64,000 nucleotides of DNA from Ignavibacteriales bacterium (GTDB taxonomy: Bacteria > Bacteroidota > Ignavibacteria > Ignavibacteriales > Melioribacteraceae): assembly GCA_020635275.1 (NCBI GenBank), contig JACKAA010000004.1:124001-188000 (forward strand), written 5' to 3'. Below, in pieces: positions 54,515 to 62,501 of this stretch. Both the position numbers and the translations under genes were made by a program. Under the pieces are notes generated by a model. The model saw only the letters and a list, made by a program, of their open reading frames with translations. It had not been told where the DNA came from and made no database searches. The stretch's first letter is position 1, and each line of letters begins with the position of its first letter.

Positions 54515-55309
54515 ATGAGAGATTTGAAATATCTGCTTTTGATTTTTATAACTTTCCATTCAATTATTTTCATCGGATGTTCTGATAACGGAAATAATCC
54601 AATTGTTAAAAATTCAGGAATTAACGGTCACGTTCTTTATTTAGATGGATCAGTAGGGAAATTTGCACAAATTCAATTAAGGAAATTATCAAGTAGTCTT
54701 TTATTGTATACAGGTGCTGACGAAAATGGTTTTTATCAATTTGATAGTCTACAAGCTGGTAATTACAAAGTAAGTTTCCTAAGTAATAATGAAGATATTT
54801 ATACATATGAAGTTGAATTATCAGTTTCGGAAGATGAGACATATGAACAAAATATATACATTTTGTATAAGAAAATTGATGAGTTTAATGCATTAAAAAA
54901 AAGTACAGATGTATTCTTAATCAAGTTTGAACCTGAAGGTGGTAAAATAGGTGATAATTATCAATTTGTGGATTATTTAAGCGGAACTTTTATTGGTGAT
55001 GATGCAAATAATTTTACCCTTTCCAGCGATATTTATTTTGCTCCAGAAAATTTAAGCTGGTCAGGAGCCGATTCATTATTTGCCCCAGATAATATTAGAC
55101 AAAATTATGAATTTGTTACCTCAATAACAGAAACAAGTAATAATGGAAATCATGAAATACGCTTTAGCGGTGAAGACATTTCAAAAATTTTATCAAATCC
55201 TATAAATGGATTCATTTTTGTAAAAAATGAAAATGAAGATAAAGAATTAGTAATTCCATGTGTTGATTTTATCAATAATGATTTTGGTCTTATAATACGT
55301 TATAAATAG
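54515..55309 (+). CDS. Small lipoprotein with carboxypeptidase-regulatory-like domain
   Basis: Lipoprotein of 264 aa (FIGC, Cys22). Residues about 33-110 fit a CarboxypepD_reg-like Ig fold (INGHVLYLDGSVGKFAQIQL, DENGFYQFDSLQAGNYKVSF). The rest (about 120-264) is beta-rich and not recognised. It is divergent from the minus-strand CotH gene with a 90-bp gap and is followed by the 234-bp region holding upstream element C, so it is probably its own short transcription unit. Function unknown. Confidence 0.7.
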   Translation: MRDLKYLLLIFITFHSIIFIGCSDNGNNPIVKNSGINGHVLYLDGSVGKFAQIQLRKLSSSLLLYTGADENGFYQFDSLQAGNYKVSFLSNNEDIYTYEVELSVSEDETYEQNIYILYKKIDEFNALKKSTDVFLIKFEPEGGKIGDNYQFVDYLSGTFIGDDANNFTLSSDIYFAPENLSWSGADSLFAPDNIRQNYEFVTSITETSNNGNHEIRFSGEDISKILSNPINGFIFVKNENEDKELVIPCVDFINNDFGLIIRYK

Positions 55310-55365
55310 TTTAACCTAAAAATTTAATTAACTTCATTGCTCACTTTTCATATAGATTTATAATA

Positions 55366-55403
55366 ATTATTAAAATAATAATTCATTATTAGCTTAATAA
55401 CTT
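55366..55403 (+). promoter_or_regulatory. Two-palindrome upstream activating element, copy C
   Basis: Site 1 is ATTATT-AA-AATAAT (55366-55379), identical to copy B. Site 2 is TTATTA-GCT-TAATAA (55386-55400), followed by CTT. Both are perfect inverted repeats with centres 20.5 bp apart. The element ends 49 bp before the -24 GG of promoter C, 11 bp less than in copies A and B, so it lies on nearly the same DNA face. Confidence 0.8.
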
Positions 55404-55450
55404 TTATCAATTATTAAGTATTAAAATTCATTATAATCCCTATCAAATAC

Positions 55451-55466
55451 TGGTGTGATTTTTGCA
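55451..55466 (+). promoter_or_regulatory. Sigma-54-like promoter C
   Basis: TGGTGTGATTTTTGCA fits TGGCACG-N4-TTGCA with TGG at -24, G at the seventh position, and a perfect TTGCA at -12; only CAC is changed to TGT. Predicted transcription start is about 55477, giving a leader of roughly 67 nt before the GH30 ATG. Presence of copy C of the palindromic element upstream supports it. Confidence 0.7.
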
Positions 55467-55543
55467 TAAATATCTACAATAAAGAAGCACTAATTTATTA
55501 CCAAATTAAATTTCATTTTGTTTACTTCACAAGGACAACTATT

Positions 55544-57004
55544 ATGAAAATCGTTCTTAAGATTTTTTATATCATTTTACTATTTACAGCATGCAGTGAT
55601 AAAAAGGAAACACAAAAAATGGAAAACAAATTTGCGGTTGAAGGCAAAAAAGTTTTGACTTATACTACGTCAGAAAACACAGATTTAAGATTGACTTCCA
55701 ATGGAATAGGTGAATTCAAAAAATTTGATCAGGCAGTTGAATCTGAAGTATCGATATTTGTTAATCCTAACAAAACATTTCAAACTTTTTGGGGAATTGG
55801 AGGAGCGATAACAGATGCTTCGGCAGAGGTTTTTGCAAAGCTTTCTGAAGAAAAACAAAACGAATTATTAAAATCATATTATGATCTAAATGATGGGATT
55901 GGCTACTCACTTGCACGTACTACAATTCACAGTTGCGATTTTAGCAGTGGAAGTTATACTTATGTTTCTGATGAAGATAAGGACCTAAAAACATTTAATA
56001 TTGATCATGACAAACAATTTCGTATTCCACTTTTAAAAAGAGCAATTGAAGCTGCCGGTGGTGAACTTCCGCTTTATGCTAGTCCTTGGAGTCCTCCGGC
56101 ATTTATGAAAAGTAATAATAATATGCTTCAAGGTGGAAAATTATTACCTGAGTTTAATGAAAGTTGGGCACTTTATTATACAAAATTTATAAAGGAATAT
56201 GAAAAAGAGGGAATGCCAATTTGGGGTATAACTATTCAGAACGAACCAATGGCAACTCAAAGATGGGAATCTTGTATTTATACAGCTGTTGAAGAAAGAG
56301 ATTTCTTAAAAAATTATCTTGGTCCTATTATGGAACGTGAAGGATTATCTGAAAAAAACATTGTGGTTTGGGATCATAACAGAGATTTGATAACAAACAG
56401 AGCCAACACTATTTTTGAAGATCCTGAAGCTTCTAAATATGCATGGGGAATTGGTTTCCACTGGTATGAAGTTTGGGCCGGCGGCGAATATATGTACGAA
56501 AATCTGGCAAGAGTAAAAGAATCTTATCCTGATAAAAATTTATTATTTACAGAAGGATGCGTTGAAAGTTTTGATGAAACTCAATATCAAAGATGGTCAA
56601 ATGGAGAAAGATATGGTCAATCAATGATAAATGATTTTAACCGGGGAACAGTTGGTTGGACAGATTGGAATATTTTATTGGATGAAACCGGAGGTCCAAA
56701 TCACGTCGGTAATTTCTGTTTTGCTCCAATTCATGCTGATACCAGAACAGGAGAATTAATTTATACTCCCTCATATTATTACATTGGTCATTTTTCAAAG
56801 TTTATAAGACCGGGAGCAAAACGCGTAAGTACAGCTAGCAGTAGAAGTCATTTGTTAACTACTTCTTTTATAAATGAAGATGGTAAAATGGTTACCGTAG
56901 TTATGAACAGAAGCGATTTAGAAATTAAATATAATTTATATATTGAACAAATGGCAGTTGAGCAAAATATATTACCTCACTCTATTCAAACATTAATTTA
57001 TTAA
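55544..57004 (+). CDS. GH30-family beta-glucanase lipoprotein (second copy)
   Basis: Lipoprotein of 486 aa (FTAC, Cys17). The GH30 motifs are WGIGGAITDASAE (about residue 85), SPWSPPAFMKSNN (about 181), acid/base Glu234 in TIQNEP and nucleophile Glu337 in LFTEGC. The C-terminal domain has IRPGAKRVSTAS (about 421). Its sequence fits the GH30 group containing beta-1,6-glucanases, which would debranch laminarin or attack fungal beta-1,6-glucan. It differs clearly from the GH30 at 50307, so the two probably differ in specificity. First gene of the unit behind promoter C. Confidence 0.9.
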   Translation: MKIVLKIFYIILLFTACSDKKETQKMENKFAVEGKKVLTYTTSENTDLRLTSNGIGEFKKFDQAVESEVSIFVNPNKTFQTFWGIGGAITDASAEVFAKLSEEKQNELLKSYYDLNDGIGYSLARTTIHSCDFSSGSYTYVSDEDKDLKTFNIDHDKQFRIPLLKRAIEAAGGELPLYASPWSPPAFMKSNNNMLQGGKLLPEFNESWALYYTKFIKEYEKEGMPIWGITIQNEPMATQRWESCIYTAVEERDFLKNYLGPIMEREGLSEKNIVVWDHNRDLITNRANTIFEDPEASKYAWGIGFHWYEVWAGGEYMYENLARVKESYPDKNLLFTEGCVESFDETQYQRWSNGERYGQSMINDFNRGTVGWTDWNILLDETGGPNHVGNFCFAPIHADTRTGELIYTPSYYYIGHFSKFIRPGAKRVSTASSRSHLLTTSFINEDGKMVTVVMNRSDLEIKYNLYIEQMAVEQNILPHSIQTLIY

Positions 57005-57019
57005 AAAGTTGAAAAAAAT

Positions 57020-58102
57020 ATGAGATTAAAAATGATCGTAAGAAACGGAAATAATTATTTATTAAAATTAATAATTGGAGTAATTGTACTTATTTTAATT
57101 GGTTGCAGACAAGTTTCGAATACAGAAAATAATATGGTGAATCTTTTAATTGAAAAATCAAAGGATTTAAAACAAAATAAAAATGATCTATTAAATGGTA
57201 CGTTTAAAGCTATTTGTTATTCTGGGTTCAGAGAAGGACAGCATCCAGATCGAGGAGATGGTGAAGTAAATCCGACTTACCAAGAAATTCTGGAAGATTT
57301 AGAAATATTATCTAATGACGCAAATTTTTCATTAATAAGATTATATGATTCAGGTAAAAATTCTCAGATGGTTTTAGAAGTTATTAAAGAAAATAATATT
57401 GACATAAAAGTAATGCTGGGAATTTGGTTAAATGCCGAATTAAGCAATCATGAAGGTTGCCCATGGTTAGACAAACCAATTCCAGAAGAAATACTTAATA
57501 AAAATAAAGAAGGTAATTTGCTTGAAATAAATACAGCAATAGAATTGGCAAATAAGTATCAAGAAATAATAATTGCAGTTAATGTTGGCAATGAAGCTTT
57601 AGTTGATTGGAATGATCATTTAGTTAGTGCAGATACAATTATTACTTATGTAGAAAAAGTTAAAAATTCAATTGAACAGCCTGTTACTGTTGCAGATAAT
57701 TTTAAATGGTGGTCGCAGAGTGGATTGGCCTTATCAAAAGTTGTAGATTTTATTTCAATTCATGTTTATCCGCTTTGGGAAGGACAAGATATTGATACTG
57801 CGTTAGCTTTTTCTATTGATAATATAAAGGAAGTTGCAAATGCACTTCCTGAAAGTAAAATTGTTATTACAGAAGTAGGATGGGCAACGGTTGCTTCAGA
57901 ATTTGGCGACAGAGCAAGCGAAGAGAAACAATTAAGATATTATAATGAAATAATGACTTGGGCTGAAGAAATGAATATTACGACGTTTTTCTTTGAAGCT
58001 TTTGATGAACCTTGGAAAGGAGATCCAAATAATATGATGGGTGCTGAAAAACATTGGGGAATATATACAGTTGATAGAAAACCTAAATTAGTAATGCAAT
58101 AA
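57020..58102 (+). CDS. GH17-family beta-1,3-glucanase-like lipoprotein (second copy)
   Basis: Lipoprotein of 360 aa (LIGC, Cys29; a start at the ATG at 57032 is also possible). Motifs match the paralogue at 40243: SGFREGQHPDRG (about residue 73), KVMLGIWLNAEL, acid/base Glu192 in NVGNEAL, HVYPLWEGQD (about 252) and nucleophile Glu285 in VITEVGWAT. It carries an insertion near residues 145-170 (HEGCPWLDKPI) that the shorter copy lacks. It lies 15 bp after the GH30 gene, consistent with an operon. Expected to act on beta-1,3-glucan chains. Confidence 0.86.
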   Translation: MRLKMIVRNGNNYLLKLIIGVIVLILIGCRQVSNTENNMVNLLIEKSKDLKQNKNDLLNGTFKAICYSGFREGQHPDRGDGEVNPTYQEILEDLEILSNDANFSLIRLYDSGKNSQMVLEVIKENNIDIKVMLGIWLNAELSNHEGCPWLDKPIPEEILNKNKEGNLLEINTAIELANKYQEIIIAVNVGNEALVDWNDHLVSADTIITYVEKVKNSIEQPVTVADNFKWWSQSGLALSKVVDFISIHVYPLWEGQDIDTALAFSIDNIKEVANALPESKIVITEVGWATVASEFGDRASEEKQLRYYNEIMTWAEEMNITTFFFEAFDEPWKGDPNNMMGAEKHWGIYTVDRKPKLVMQ

Positions 58103-58166
58103 TTCTCAGTTTAACACTTGTATCTAAAATCAAAAAAAATATTGAAAAATAAATGTAATACTGATT

Positions 58167-60275
58167 ATGAATAAAAAAATCATTCTTGTATATCTTTTAG
58201 TATCAATAAGTATAACCTTTGGACAAGATTACCAAATTATTTGGTCAGATGAATTCAATGGAAGAACTTTAGACGAAAATATTTGGATTAGGGAAACCGG
58301 TGGAAATGGATGGGGAAATGAAGAAATTCAGTACTATACTAACCGAGATACAAATGCATACATTGAAAATGGTAAGCTAATCATTAAAGCATTAAAGGAA
58401 AGCTTTCAAGGGAAATCCTATACCTCTGCCAGGCTAATAACAAAGGATAATAAATATTTTAAATATGGTAAAATTGAAGCTAGAATTAAACTTCCTTATG
58501 GACAGGGAATTTGGCCGGCTTTTTGGATGTTAGGTCAAAATATAAATTCTGTCGGTTGGCCAGCTTGCGGAGAAATTGATATAATGGAAATGATTGGCGG
58601 CGGAATTGCAAGAGATAACAAAATCTATGGAACGGCACATTGGGAGCAGAATGGTCATGCCAGTTATGGCGGAAGTTATACTTTAACAAGCGGAATTTTT
58701 GCCGATGATTTTCATACTTTTACCGTTGAGTGGTCACCTCAATTTATTAAATGGTTTATTGATGGCAAACAATACCATGTTATTGATATTACTCCATCTG
58801 GACTTTCAGAATTTCATGAAAACTTTTTTATAATATTTAATATTGCAGTAGGCGGAATCTGGCCCGGTTATCCTGATAGTACAACTGTCTTTCCGCAATT
58901 GATGGAAGTTGATTACGTAAGAGTGTATCAAAAAACTTCAAGCCTGCCCAATATTACGTTAGTTGAACCGCATTCAAATAATTTTCTAGAATTTAGTGAT
59001 ATCAAAATATCCACAGAAGTTGAAGCTAATAGCTCAATTGAAAAAGTTGAATTCTTTCAAGATCAGATTAAAATAGGAGAGACTTCAGTTGAACCTTACG
59101 AAATGATTTGGAGAAATATATTTTCTGGAAAATATAATATATGGGCAAAAGCAATTACAGATGAAGGATTCAGCAGCAATTCAAATCTCATTGAAATATC
59201 TGTCGGCGATGTTGCAGATCATTCTCCATACTCTGGTAGTGCAATAATAATACCTGGTAATTTTGAAGCCGAAGATTTTGATATTGGCGGAGAAGGTATT
59301 TCATATCATGACAACTCATTAAATAATGAAGGATTTTCTTATAGAGAAAATGAAGGTGTCGACATTGAAATCTGCTTAGATGAAAATGGTGGATTTAATA
59401 TTGGTTGGACCGAACCTGGCGAATGGTTCTCATATATTATTGATACTAAGCAAGAGGGTGAGTTTGAGCTGACAATTCGAGTGGCATCTCCAAATGAAGG
59501 AGGCAGTTTTAGTATTGCTATTGATGATCAGGTTTTAGATCCCATAATAGTTGTCCCAAATACTGGAGATTGGCAAAATTGGATTTCAGTTAAAACTAAT
59601 ATTGTGTTAACGACTGGAATACATAACTTTAAAGTAATTATAGAAAATGGTGATTTTAATATAAACAGTTTTGAATTGTACCAGCCGGGAACTACTCCAA
59701 GTATAAATCTAATTTACCCAAATGGAGGAGAGAATTTTGAAGTTGGCTCAATTCAAGAAATAAGATGGAACCAATTAATGATTGATAATATTAATCTTGG
59801 TCTATCTTTGGACAATGGAAATAATTGGTCATTTTTAGCTAAAGACGTAAATGCTAAATTTGGTTCTTACAGATGGCTGGTTCCTGATACGCCATCTGAC
59901 AATTGTATTATAATGATTGTAGATGAAAGTAATACTTCAATAAATGATTTGCCAAATTCAACTTTTTCAATAGGAAGTATAAATTCCACAGATAATAAAG
60001 ATAAAATTATTGATGAATTTTATTTATATCAAAATTATCCAAATCCTTTTAATCCAGAGACAACTATAGAATATTCTATACCGTTTAGTGGAAATGTGAA
60101 GCTGAGCCTTTTTGATAATATTGGACAAGAATTAAAAATATTAGTTGATGAATATAAAAGTTCAGGAAAATATTCTTATAAATTCAAAGGTAATATGTTA
60201 TCCAGCGGTATATATTTTTATCAACTGTCTGTTGGAGATTTTAAGCTGAATAAAAAAATGTTACTTCTTAAGTAA
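58167..60275 (+). CDS. Multidomain GH16 laminarinase with CBM6-like module and T9SS sorting domain
   Basis: Secreted endo-beta-1,3-glucanase of 702 aa. A signal peptide (about 1-20, ending TFGQ) is followed by GH16 (about 22-255) with GEIDIMEMIGGG; nucleophile Glu136, acid/base Glu141. Next come an Ig-like Big-type domain (about 260-348), a CBM6-like module (about 360-510; EPGEWFSYII, NTGDWQNW), a Ser/Thr-rich Kre9/KNH-like domain (about 513-605; IYPNGGENFEVGS) and a T9SS domain (NYPNPFNPET). It is the surface form of the enzyme at 44758, which lacks extra modules. It lies 64 bp after the GH17 gene and probably belongs to the same unit. Confidence 0.92.
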   Translation: MNKKIILVYLLVSISITFGQDYQIIWSDEFNGRTLDENIWIRETGGNGWGNEEIQYYTNRDTNAYIENGKLIIKALKESFQGKSYTSARLITKDNKYFKYGKIEARIKLPYGQGIWPAFWMLGQNINSVGWPACGEIDIMEMIGGGIARDNKIYGTAHWEQNGHASYGGSYTLTSGIFADDFHTFTVEWSPQFIKWFIDGKQYHVIDITPSGLSEFHENFFIIFNIAVGGIWPGYPDSTTVFPQLMEVDYVRVYQKTSSLPNITLVEPHSNNFLEFSDIKISTEVEANSSIEKVEFFQDQIKIGETSVEPYEMIWRNIFSGKYNIWAKAITDEGFSSNSNLIEISVGDVADHSPYSGSAIIIPGNFEAEDFDIGGEGISYHDNSLNNEGFSYRENEGVDIEICLDENGGFNIGWTEPGEWFSYIIDTKQEGEFELTIRVASPNEGGSFSIAIDDQVLDPIIVVPNTGDWQNWISVKTNIVLTTGIHNFKVIIENGDFNINSFELYQPGTTPSINLIYPNGGENFEVGSIQEIRWNQLMIDNINLGLSLDNGNNWSFLAKDVNAKFGSYRWLVPDTPSDNCIIMIVDESNTSINDLPNSTFSIGSINSTDNKDKIIDEFYLYQNYPNPFNPETTIEYSIPFSGNVKLSLFDNIGQELKILVDEYKSSGKYSYKFKGNMLSSGIYFYQLSVGDFKLNKKMLLLK

Positions 60276-60403
60276 ATGTCAAGGGTTTCTCTTCATTATA
60301 AAATTTATAAAAAAAGTTGCCAAGTTGAAATATAAATCAGTACCAGAATTCGTCTTAATTTAATTGCAAACAAAATAAAATGAAATATTGTTATTGAGGA
60401 ATT

Positions 60404-62269
60404 ATGCAGCTTCATTTCATTGATGTTTTAATTATAATCTTTTATCTATTAGCTACTATTTTCATCGGTTCATTTCTATCCAAAACTGCCTCAAAAAACA
60501 TGGGAAGTTATTTCTTAGGCGGGAATTCTCTTCCTTGGTATATGCTTGGATTATCTAACGCTTCAGGCATGTTCGATATCTCCGGAACAATGTGGCTTGT
60601 AACATTAGCTTTTGTGTATGGATTAAAAAGTATTTGGATTCCTTGGCTTTGGCCGGTTTTTAATCAGATATTTTTAATGGTTTTCCTTTCAGCCTGGCTT
60701 AGAAGATCAAATGTAACCACAGGTGCACAATGGATTGAAACTCGTTTTGGTAAAGGTAATGGAAGTTCACTTTCGCACGGAATTGTTGTTGTATTTGCAT
60801 TAATTAGCGGTTTGGGATTTCTTGCATATGGTTTTATTGGTCTTGGCAAATTTATGGAGATTTTTATTCCTTGGGAATATGTTAATCAATTTTTGAATTT
60901 AAATATTTCTGCAGAATATGTTCCTCATCTTTACGGAATTGTATTTACAATGTTTGCTGTGTTCTATACTGTTTTAGGTGGAATGACAAGTATTGTTTGG
61001 GCAGATGTTCTTCAATATACAATTATGACTATTGCATCTGTTGCTATTGGAATTATTGCATTTAACGCAGTTGGATTGCATGGATTAAATGTTCCGGATA
61101 ATTGGATGAATCCTTTCTTTGGTCAGACACTATATATCGATTGGACATCCATAATTGCAGATGTTAATAAAAAAGTCGCTGAGGATGGATATTCGTTATT
61201 TTCTGCAATGTTCATGATGATGTTATTTAAAGGTGTACTGGTGAGTTTAGCCGGACCAGCTCCAAACTATGATATGCAGAAAATTCTAGCAACTAAATCA
61301 CCTTCAGAAGCTTCAAAAATGAGTGGATTTGTTTCGGCTATTTTAATGCCTATCCGATACATAATGATAGCCGGCTTTGCAGCTCTTGGAATTATTTATT
61401 ATGATCAGTTAGATTTAATTGTTGCTGGTTCTTTAGATTTTGAACAAATATTACCTTCTTCAATAAATTTATTTGTTCCAACTGGACTTTTAGGAATTTT
61501 ACTTGCCGGTCTTCTTGCTGCTTTTATGTCAACCTTTGCTGGAACTTTAAATGCTGCTCAAGCATATGTAACAAATGATATTTATCTAAAATATATAAAA
61601 CCAAATGCCAGTCAAAAAACTATAAAAACTAGTAATTACATAATTGGAATTACAGTAGTAATTATAAGTATTATTTTAGGTATTCAAGCTAAAAATGTTA
61701 ATCAGGTGTTACAGTTACTTGTTTCAGCATTGTGGGGAGGTTACACTGCAGCCAATGTTCTAAAATGGTATTGGTGGAGATTTAATGCTCAAGGTTATTT
61801 CTGGGGAATGTTTTCTGGTATAATTATTTCAGCAATTCCAATGGTATTTCCTGAAACTCTCGCCAACTTATTTCCTGACTTTGCTCCGGATATAAGGATT
61901 TTGTACTATTTCCCAATTATACTTTTTGGATCATTAATTGGATGTCTAATTGCAACGTATTTGACGAAACCCACAGATATTAAGGTTCTGAAAGAGTTTT
62001 ATAAAAATGTGCGTCCATGGGGATTTTGGAAACCAATTCAATTACAAGTATTGAAAGAGTTTCCGGAATTGAAAAAAAATGATAACTTTTTTCGAGATAT
62101 GTTAAATATTGTTATTGGTACTTTATGGCAAACTTCTTTAGTTGCTCTTCCAATGTACATTATATTTCATGAATTTACGGCCGGTGCTGTAACTTTTATT
62201 ATTGCTGTAACATTAACTTTAATACTTAAAAAAACTTGGTATGATAGATTGAATGAATACGACAATTAA
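60404..62269 (+). CDS. Sodium:solute symporter (SSS family), long form
   Basis: Inner-membrane transporter of 621 aa, longer than the other two SSS proteins here because of an extended C-terminal part (about 505-621) with further hydrophobic segments. SSS features: MGSYFLGGNSLPWYMLGLSNASGMFDISG-type N-terminal helix pair (about residues 31-60), GGMTSIVWADVLQY (about 195), and the LLAAFMSTFAGTLNAAQAY helix (about 370). It stands 128 bp after the GH16 gene with no clear promoter seen, so it may be read through from unit C or have its own start. Substrate unknown, probably a sugar. Confidence 0.88.
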   Translation: MQLHFIDVLIIIFYLLATIFIGSFLSKTASKNMGSYFLGGNSLPWYMLGLSNASGMFDISGTMWLVTLAFVYGLKSIWIPWLWPVFNQIFLMVFLSAWLRRSNVTTGAQWIETRFGKGNGSSLSHGIVVVFALISGLGFLAYGFIGLGKFMEIFIPWEYVNQFLNLNISAEYVPHLYGIVFTMFAVFYTVLGGMTSIVWADVLQYTIMTIASVAIGIIAFNAVGLHGLNVPDNWMNPFFGQTLYIDWTSIIADVNKKVAEDGYSLFSAMFMMMLFKGVLVSLAGPAPNYDMQKILATKSPSEASKMSGFVSAILMPIRYIMIAGFAALGIIYYDQLDLIVAGSLDFEQILPSSINLFVPTGLLGILLAGLLAAFMSTFAGTLNAAQAYVTNDIYLKYIKPNASQKTIKTSNYIIGITVVIISIILGIQAKNVNQVLQLLVSALWGGYTAANVLKWYWWRFNAQGYFWGMFSGIIISAIPMVFPETLANLFPDFAPDIRILYYFPIILFGSLIGCLIATYLTKPTDIKVLKEFYKNVRPWGFWKPIQLQVLKEFPELKKNDNFFRDMLNIVIGTLWQTSLVALPMYIIFHEFTAGAVTFIIAVTLTLILKKTWYDRLNEYDN

Positions 62270-62501
62270 TATCTTCTAATTAAACTGGTTTTAACATATA
62301 CATTTCCAAAATTATGTTTTTAAATAATTTGCCCTTCTTAGTCAATTTCAATAGAATTATAATAATTATATTAGCAAAAGAAAATAATGATTATTATTTC
62401 GATGAAAATTAATTGAAAAAATTTCTTTGCTTTGAATAAAATTGAATATTTGATGTTCATTTAATAATATATAACTTTTCCTAAACGTAAATGAGAATGC
62501 C

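Noticed and set aside
62383..62395. AATAAT-G-ATTATT palindrome upstream of the GH106-like gene as a fourth copy of the regulatory element
   Set aside because: Half-sites are in the opposite order, the second site is missing, and no GG-N10-GC promoter core follows at a similar distance.
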